From Otatea glauca (Eukaryota; Streptophyta; Magnoliopsida; Poales; Poaceae): a stretch of DNA of 64,000 nucleotides. The notes beneath the pieces were generated by a model. That model was not told where the DNA came from. It was given only the letters and a program-made list of their open reading frames with translations, and made no database searches. This document shows, in pieces, positions 57,420 through 64,000 of the stretch. Numbering within the stretch: the first letter of the stretch is position 1; every line of letters starts with the position of its first letter. Where the stretch lies: NCBI GenBank assembly GCA_036346275.1, contig CM070728.1:24452723-24516722 (forward strand), written 5' to 3'. The position numbers were made by a program, and so were the translations under genes.

Positions 57420-57486
57420 GGGGACGTAACTTGGATGGTAAAATGCTCGCTTAGCATTCGAAAGATTCATGGTTTGATTCCGACTG
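57420..57486 (+). tRNA. tRNA-Ala(AGC)-like pseudogene
   Basis: GGATGGTAAAATGCTCGC followed by TTAGCAT and CGAAAG closely follows plant tRNA-Ala(AGC), including the intact anticodon loop with AGC at 57453-57455. The T-arm (GGTTTGATTCC) is still readable, but the acceptor stem does not pair. It is likely a pseudogene or SINE head. Confidence 0.6.
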
Positions 57487-57489
57487 AAC

Positions 57490-57545
57490 GCATGGTAGAC
57501 CACTTGGTTAGCATACAAGAGGTCTAGGGTTCAATTATTAAAATA
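57490..57545 (+). tRNA. second tRNA-Ala-like fragment
   Basis: TGGTAGACCACTTGGTTAGC then ATACAAGAGGTCTAGGGTTCA matches the D-arm to T-arm portion of tRNA-Ala, with TTAGCAT again in the anticodon loop. The acceptor ends are missing. Confidence 0.5.
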
Positions 57546-57550
57546 ATGTT

Positions 57551-57620
57551 GCGATCAAGATTTGAACCTAGGACACTCGGAGCTAAGATGGCGTTGTAGA
57601 CCACTAGGTCAGCATGCAGT
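57551..57620 (-). tRNA. tRNA-like fragment on the opposite strand
   Basis: On the minus strand it has an A-box-like TGACCTAGTGG and, about 35 nt on, a B-box-like GGTTCAAATCT. The anticodon arm cannot be folded with confidence. Confidence 0.4.
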
Positions 57621-57965
57621 TCTTGTTATATGAGAAGTACGCTAATTTGTACAGCTTTGATAGACCATTTGATAGGGTTTGAAAATAGCTGAAATTTTAG
57701 TTATGGTCGAAATTTCGGTGATTTTTACCGGATTTTATGTTTTTTGGGCTGGATTTGAATTTTATCTAGATTTTGTTCGAAATCTCGAAATCTCGTCAAA
57801 ATTTTTGGATTTCGGTCGCCTTTGAGATATAGTCTGAAAACAAAATTTGAAACCTTGGAGAGTACCTTACATACTTCATATCATAGGAAAGTTTATGTTG
57901 TGGCTAGATAAGTAGATGCCCCATCCTTTTCATCTGTTTCTCAGTTGAAGGCTGCAGAGACTTTT

Positions 57966-58374
57966 GGGCCTACGTGAGGGAGCTGTAGTTTTTTTAAAAA
58001 AGCTGTTTTTTAGTCTTTTAAGCTAAGAAGTAGCTATAGTTTTTTTATAAAAAATCGTTTGATAAATAGCTAATTTTCTCCAGCAATAAGTTACAAAAAC
58101 GGATCAGCATAGCTTTCAGCTTTTGGTTTTGTTAGTTGTATATGGCTTCTAGCTTATGCCAAAAGCTATTTAAATACTAAGTTGTTTAGGAGGGTTTATA
58201 GATTTTTCAGAAGCTAAAGCTGGTTAAAAAGGTGCCGTCTAGCTTTCAGCTTTTGATTTTTACAAGTTATATATGACTTCTAGCTTATACTAAAAACTAT
58301 TTAAAAACTGAACTGAGGGTTTAGTGACTTCTTATAAACTAAAGCTGATTAAAAGCTCCCAAACAGGGCCGACC
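57966..58374. mobile_element. hAT-type MITE (GGCCCTGTTTGG family) with internal duplication
   Basis: The right end, reverse-complemented, is GGCCCTGTTTGGGAGCTTTT; the left is GGGCCTACGTGAGGGAGCTG. Inside, AGCTTTCAGCTTTTG...CTTCTAGCTTATnC...AAACTATTTAAA occurs twice about 130 bp apart (near 58110 and 58240). This family is common next to grass genes. Confidence 0.7.
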
Positions 58375-58525
58375 TCAGCCGGTCACAGGCTCACAGCGTG
58401 ATGTCCACGAGTAAACCGCATTGCGCATCGTGCTCCATCTTATTTAGAGAAAGCTGTAGCTCTTGATGGCCTCGTGAGCAGGTGCATGGCGTGATATGCT
58501 CCATTGCTCTTTGCAACATAGCTTT

Positions 58526-58744
58526 TTCTTTTCTTTTTTTTTAAAAAAATGGTCAGAGCACTAACATTCATTACAGAAAAAAAAACAATAAACGGATTAC
58601 ATATGCATACACACCTCTACACGCATGCACGCATATACACCCGCGTCTGCACTCGTCTCTATGAGAAACACCGGGTTCGAGACTCGAACAGGGGTCGACT
58701 GGACGACCTCCTGCGTCCTATGACACTGAGCCATGCTCATTCCT
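58526..58744 (-). mobile_element. tRNA-derived SINE-like retroposon
   Basis: It is flanked by the 16-bp direct repeat TTTGCAACATARCTTT (58510-58525 and 58745-58760, one mismatch). On the minus strand it starts with pol III boxes: A-box TGGCTCAGTGT (58723-58733) and B-box TGTTCGAGTCT (58680-58690). It continues through GTGTGTATGCATATG and CTGTAATGAATGTTAGTG to a T/A-rich tail. Length, promoter, tail and target duplication all fit a SINE. Its 3' part matches the retroposon at 27.0-27.16 kb. Confidence 0.78.
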
Positions 58745-58760
58745 TTTGCAACATAACTTT

Positions 58761-59593
58761 GACATTGTTGTTGCTTGCTCCGAACCATCCGCCAGTGCGA
58801 GTGTAGTAGACTCGTAGCAGGTGGGCAATGTGTTCCCTGATTGGCGACCACCTCCACCGTTGGTTTTGCTCATCTAGCCGGACTCCGGGCGGCGGTCTGC
58901 CTAACCGTCGTTGACGGCAGCCAAGGTTTGGCTCGTCATGGTCATCATAGGCGGAACTAGGGGTGTCGGGTATCCAAAAGTTTGAGAAACACAAAATTTC
59001 ATCTAATTTTTTCGATTGAATTGGTTTTGATTTTAGTGGTTTAGGATTTTTAAGACCTGTAGAACTATTTACATTGTACTCTTAACAAAATCTAAATATA
59101 TATATTGAATTTATAATAGTACAAAATTATTGTATAATATTATTTTTGTAAGTATGAAGTGTGCACTTATCAAAAAAAAAAAAATTAGTTCGGTCGGTGA
59201 TGGTCATGGACCCATCCTATTGCCTTCAGCGCATCATCCCTGGACTGGGGCGAACGAGGGGTGCGGCCTTTCTATCGGAAAGGCGCCTTCAAGAAATACG
59301 CTTTCTTCCGTCGAAAGCGGTCTCACAAGTTCCGCGCTAAACCGGTTGGTGGGCCTTAGGACTATGCACAAAGAAGCCCGGCCTAGTTAAGGCAGTATTG
59401 GGCTCAGAGGCCTACAAACCTCTACCAGGCCCAGTACAGCCACGCGTTTTCCCCAGCGAAGATGCCTTGGCAGCGACTCTCGTAGCTTTTCTTTTTCTTT
59501 CTCGCCTTCCTCGCTTTCTTCGTCCGCTTCCCCTCGAACCACCGCCGAGTCTACTCCGCGTCCACGCCCCAATCCCCAACCCCACCCACGCTT
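58761..59593. other. spacer and upstream region of the PUX2-like gene
   Basis: AT-rich to about 59180, then GC-rising promoter/leader-like sequence. No clear TATA box and no gene in the gap. Confidence 0.4.
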
Positions 59594-59631
59594 CCTCCTC
59601 CTCCGCCTCCGCCTCCGCCTCCGCCTCCGCC
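59594..59631 (+). repeat. (CCTCCG)n microsatellite in the PUX2 leader
   Basis: Hexanucleotide CCTCCG/CTCCGC units end about 10 bp before the start codon, in the presumed 5' untranslated region. Confidence 0.85.
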
Positions 59632-59641
59632 GTCGCGCGCC

Positions 59642-62600
59642 ATGATGAAGGACAAGATGAAGGATCTCATGAGGAAGGTCACCGCCTCCCCCGCCTCATC
59701 CTTCAAGGGAACCTCCCACGTCCTCGGCTCCGGCCCACCCCCCTCCTCCGCCTCCTCCTCCCGCTCCTCGAACCCTAACCCCAGACCCGCCCCCAAGCAG
59801 CAGCCCCCGCGCCAAGCCGGGCCCTCCGATTTCACCTCCGATTTCGCGTGCCCCAACTGCGCCGAGGCCTTCCCCTCCGAGCTCGCCGTCTCCAGTCACC
59901 TCGACGGTTGCCTCGCGTCGGCCGGCGGCGCCCGCGGACGCGCTGCCGCGTACCTCGCCGGCGACCCGCCTGCAGCCGCCTTGGAGGTGGTGAAGAGGCT
60001 GCTCGGGAACCTGCTCAACGAGCCCGAGAACGACAAGTACAGGAGGGTCCGGCTCGGGAACCCTAGGATCAAGGAGGCCGTCGCGGACAGGGAAGGCGGG
60101 CTGGAGCTCCTCGAGGCGGTGGGGTTCAGGGTCGTGGACGAGGGCGGGGAGCTCTTCGCCGTGATGGACGAGGCGCCCGAGGACTCGAGGCTGGGCGGGA
60201 TCAGGCATGCCGTGCTCCTGCTGGAGAGGACCCGGCCTTCGACCCCACCGCAGGCAGAGGCCAAGGAGAGCTGCCCAAATGGGGTTAAGGAACAGCAGGA
60301 GGTTAAGAGGATCATTGATCGACAGGTGAACACTTGTTTAGTTAAATATAGTCTGTCAATTGCTTATTTCAGTAATTAGCAAGGAAGCTAACCATTTCGT
60401 CAATGAATTGAAGCGTTATGGTACTGTGATAGTATGATTTGCCTATGTTATGATGTTATAGACACACTCATGCCAAATTATGTTTCGACACGTTTTGCAC
60501 GTAGTCATGCTAAATTAGGTTTGTTTTTATTCTAATAGCTCATAAGATGGCAAACTAGTATAAATATAAAATCAGTGCTAAATTCTAAAATCCTGTTGTC
60601 TGCTTGAGATAAGGAATGCACCACAACAAATCCTGTATTCAGATATAGGTATGTATTTACCAATGTGTTACCATTCTCTTGAGATATTAATGAAACAGTA
60701 AATATGAAGCCCAAAAGCCTTGCACCGTCATATATTAGTTATATGTTGGAGATTAGAAAGTGAAGAAACTAACCAGTACATATGTATGATCCTTCCTTTT
60801 ATTTTACATTCGTGTCTGAAGTTTGCCCTTTTTTGGTATATTTATGATGTTCAAGTTCATTGAATTGAAGTCCCTGGTCTTGTTCCAAACGTTGTGTGAA
60901 TTGAATTATGTTTCGACATTGTTGCTTGTTGGTAGAAATGTGTGGGATGATATGCTTATACTGCTGCCTCTATCTCCGTGAATTTCTCTATATCAACACA
61001 GAGAAAATAATAAAGGCCAAGACTCCACAAAAATGACATGCCATCTAGTTTTTATGTAGAGAAATAGTTCTACTTCAACATTGAAACGTGATCCCTAAGT
61101 ATCAGATGCAGATGTTCGGATTTTGTGTTTGAATCTGATGTGACTTGTGGGGATGGATATTCATGTTCAGGTAACACTGTTGCAAACTTGCAATTGAAGA
61201 AGCTAATTAGTATGTTCCAGGCTCCCAGCTTGTACTTTCAATACATCTTCAATACTTATTGGAATAAGATACATATCATTGTATCACGGACATACCAGTG
61301 TCTGATACATCATGCATGTGTATAAACTAGCAGAAGTGTCAGATGCTCAGACTATCAGTGACCTATAACCCTGGCTACATCTTAATCATTGCCATATCAG
61401 CAATAGTTTATTTCTCTTTTGCACAACATGTTGCAACTTGCATCTAGTAATTACTGTAAGATCATTTTCTTGAGAACACCAGCGTTTGTTGAGTAAATAT
61501 TTCTTGGCAAACCTCAAATTTAGCATATTAAGACTATCTGTGCATTGATGCCTTTTCTTTTCTGTATCTACAATTGATTCTCCATTTTGTAGCTTGTTTT
61601 TGCTCTGAGTTCTATCTTATTAGAGCGGCAACTTATTGAACTGACATGACAACTTCACAGATTCGGGTATTCTTCAATGTTCCTGGGAGTTCTGTTGCAC
61701 AAAATGATTTACCAGATTCTTGCTACAACCTCAGTAGTGAGGAGATAAGGAATGAGGCTAAGATGAGGAGGGAAAGGCTAGAACAATCTCGGTTGCTAAT
61801 TCCAAAGTCATATAAGGAGAAGCAGGCACTAGCTGCTCGACAGAAGTATAAACAAGCACTTATCCGAGTTCAGTTTCCTGATGGAGTGATTCTCCAGGGT
61901 GTTTTTCTTCCAGCAGAGGCTACCGGTTCACTATATGAGGTATTTCCATGCTTGTTCCTCTTTATGATTTGTCATGTCGAATATCATTCGAATATGTCAA
62001 TTCAGAAGTAGATGGTTTATTGTTGGCGTCATTTAAATATATTCTTGGAGATGTACGCTCTTACAAATACCATATACACTTTGTAGTTTGTGCTATTATT
62101 ATTTGGCAATTGGTACAATTAGTTCCAAGAGTACTTAGCATGGTAGCATTTGTGAAGTTGGCTTACCAAGTCACCATCAATTCATGATTGTTGTTTCTCT
62201 GCCCCTCTGGGCATAACATGTAACACATTATTTTGAAAATTAATGGTCAAACCTGTACCTTGCAAACCATGAGAAGTCTAAAACATCACTTATTTGAGAA
62301 TGGACGGAGCAGTCAGTATCAGTAGATATATAGAACTTGTGATCTGGTCTTATCTTGGATCACAATATGTCTCTTAACCCTGAGGATAGTGTATGAGGAA
62401 ATGCAGTAGTAACAGTGTTGTTGTCCCAAGTCAGTTTAACCTTGGAAGAAGCTAGTGGAATGTTAATTAGATGTGGTGTGAACCCTGAATGCTAAAAAAT
62501 TTATTCACGTCCAATCTCTAGATTTTCCTTTGCTGGCAGATTGGTCCTATCCTACCGAGAGAAATATTTGACTAATCACATTCACTCACGTATTGTTTCT

Positions 62601-63498
62601 ACTGTCCCACTTCTCACCAAGCCCTATTTGTGTTGTAAATGCTGCTATAATAATGAACAGAATCCATGGACTTGTACCTACTAGTACGCTCTCTCTAGTT
62701 TCCATGATCACATGAGAGACCGTGCACGTCTACATTTCCATAGATAGTTTTTGTGTGTGCACATGTGTGTTTGTGGGTGCAAGTCTTGGCATAAAAATGA
62801 TAGAGCAACCTTTTTTCATGTGTGCACACTTGGCAAATCCTGATTAGTACTATACTGTTGAGTCGCGATTTAAAATGGACTCGCTGAATCAGATGGTAAC
62901 GGGGTTTCAAGGCTGATAATTTTGGATGACTTCAGCCCTAATAAAAGTTACAAAATGCTGAATGGGATAGCTGGTTATAATACCCTTGATGGCATAAACT
63001 GGGTTTGTTTACATCCAGTGAATGTCCATCGCACAGCTTGCATGTGGTCATTCTAGACTAGCTTTTATATTTGTACAAGTCTTGAAGCTGTTCATGTGCT
63101 TCATGTTATGCTGTTACATGTGCTACTGGAAGTTGTTTTCTTAGTGTTTGAACTGGAATTCTTGTATTACAATATATTCACGCTATTTATTGGTCTTGTA
63201 GCATCCAGCTAATGTGCTGCTTCCCCTAATGTAGTTTGTCGCGTCTGCTTTGAAGCAGCCAAGATTGGAATTTGATCTTATCTGCCCAGGTCTGCCTAAG
63301 TCACGCGTGCTACCTCATTTCCCAAAACCAGGAGAGCGGGCACACACGCTGCAAGACGAAGGCCTAGTCCCTTCTGCTCTCCTCAAATTCAAGCCCAGTG
63401 AGACTGATTCGGCTGTGTTCACTGGTCTGCTTGACAAGCTTCTTGAAGCCAGTGAACCATTTACTGCTTCATCCTCATCAACTGTAAATACCTACTAG
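59642..63498 (+). CDS. PUX2: plant UBX domain protein, PUX2-like (C2HC finger, PUB and UBX domains)
   Basis: Exons are 59642-60325, 61661-61939 and 63235-63498. Both introns (1335 and 1295 bp) are GT-AG and phase 0, giving 408 residues. Residues 70-90 form a zinc-finger-like C-x2-C-x12-H-x3-C (CPNC...HLDGC). Residues about 110-195 are a PUB domain (VVKRLLGNLLNEPENDKYRR, LLEAVGFRVVDEGGELFAVM). Residues about 255-295 are a charged helix (EEIRNEAKMRRERLEQSRLL). Residues about 292-375 are a UBX fold (IRVQFPDGVILQGVFLPAEA). PUX proteins are adaptors of the AAA ATPase CDC48/p97, and the finger-PUB-UBX order is that of Arabidopsis PUX2. The usual FPR loop of UBX is replaced by GLPKSRVL, so CDC48 contact may rest on the PUB domain. 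The start MMKDKMKDLM is the first ATG after the leader microsatellite. Confidence 0.93.
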
Positions 63499-64000
63499 CA
63501 CTTGATTGGTGGGCTGCTGACTCCATTGTCTGCAACAAATACTTCATGTTACCCATTTTCTCCTAAATCTTCTGTTACATCGGGACTTCGGATAGCTGCA
63601 GTTCACAGAGATATGTAGGACCTTACAGGGTGAAACATATATTACTTGCAATTGGCATACCTTCTGGCAAAACAGGCCAATAATTCATCAGGCCCAAATT
63701 CAATTGGATATATAGCGGTAAGTGGGCTCTGCAATGTGTACAATACATGGCAGCGTTTCTTGATTTTGCTTTAGCTGCTGTGACTTTTGTGAACGATTAA
63801 TATACCTTCTGCTGGCAAGTCTATAGTTTGTTAGCCTGGGGTCCTGGCATTCATTTGTTTGCAAGTTTTTTCTTTCTTCCTGAAGATTTGAATGTAATGT
63901 GAAGACCGAATCATGTATTTCAGACTCCTGTTAGTGTACATGTCTGCGCTCATGCATGCAACTGGCTATACGAAAGATCTCTGTTCTTCATGGATACTAC
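63499..64000 (+). other. 3' flank of the PUX2-like gene
   Basis: Sequence after the TAG at 63496-63498 is AT-rich and 3' untranslated-like. GAATGTAATGTGAAG near 63890 is a weak polyadenylation-like context. No other gene begins before the edge. Confidence 0.45.

Larger units (their letters stand above)
57245..57862. repeat. dispersed repeat with ATTTCGG words and tRNA-like modules
   Basis: The flanks (57280-57420 and 57690-57862) are rich in GAAATTTCGGT, GGATTTGAA and GACCGAGATT words, with two near-copies of TTTTGGACCGAGATTnCTAC. Its right end matches the repeat end at 54.57-54.61 kb. Three tRNA-like blocks occupy the centre. Confidence 0.65.

Overview
This is nuclear DNA of a grass (Poaceae). 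The signs are Stowaway MITEs with CTCCCTCCGT termini and TA target duplications, GC-rich first exons grading into AT-rich introns, grass-type Copia, hAT and CACTA elements, and four spliced genes of common plant families. I cannot fix the species. It is not plastid, mitochondrial or bacterial sequence.

Layout. About 0-22.5 kb is repeat territory. It holds a Stowaway MITE, a complete but decayed Copia LTR element (1299-7907), foldback MITEs, a TA microsatellite, small tandem duplications and a full-length decayed hAT element (12074-16202, perfect 8-bp target duplication). A nested pair of Stowaways follows at 21.7-22.2 kb. Gene 1 (22720-26214, +) is a two-exon PADRE/DUF4228 protein whose 2.8-kb intron is filled with MITE debris.

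From 26.2 to 45.5 kb there is no gene I can support. Instead there is a retroposon with its own target duplication, small hairpins, a ~290-bp tandem array, a tRNA-like sequence and an LTR-like segment. A CACTA element with only one recognisable end follows, then a nearly perfect 207-bp palindrome. Last comes a 3-kb region dense in an AGTAA motif that flips orientation around a FAR1-type protein fragment.

From 45.5 kb to the right edge the window is genic, with all genes on the + strand. Gene 2 is an 11-exon FAB1/PIKfyve phosphoinositide kinase without a FYVE domain (45952-52917). Gene 3 is an HMGA-type linker-histone/AT-hook protein (55167-55859). Gene 4 is a PUX2-like PUB-UBX protein (59642-63498). 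Repeat arrays, tRNA-Ala-like modules, a MITE and a SINE-like retroposon fill the gaps.

The four genes act in unrelated processes (stress-responsive PADRE protein, endosomal lipid signalling, chromatin architecture, CDC48 adaptor), as expected for plant gene order. Exon boundaries were set by eye from GT/AG signals, reading-frame continuity and family resemblance. All introns keep phase exactly.
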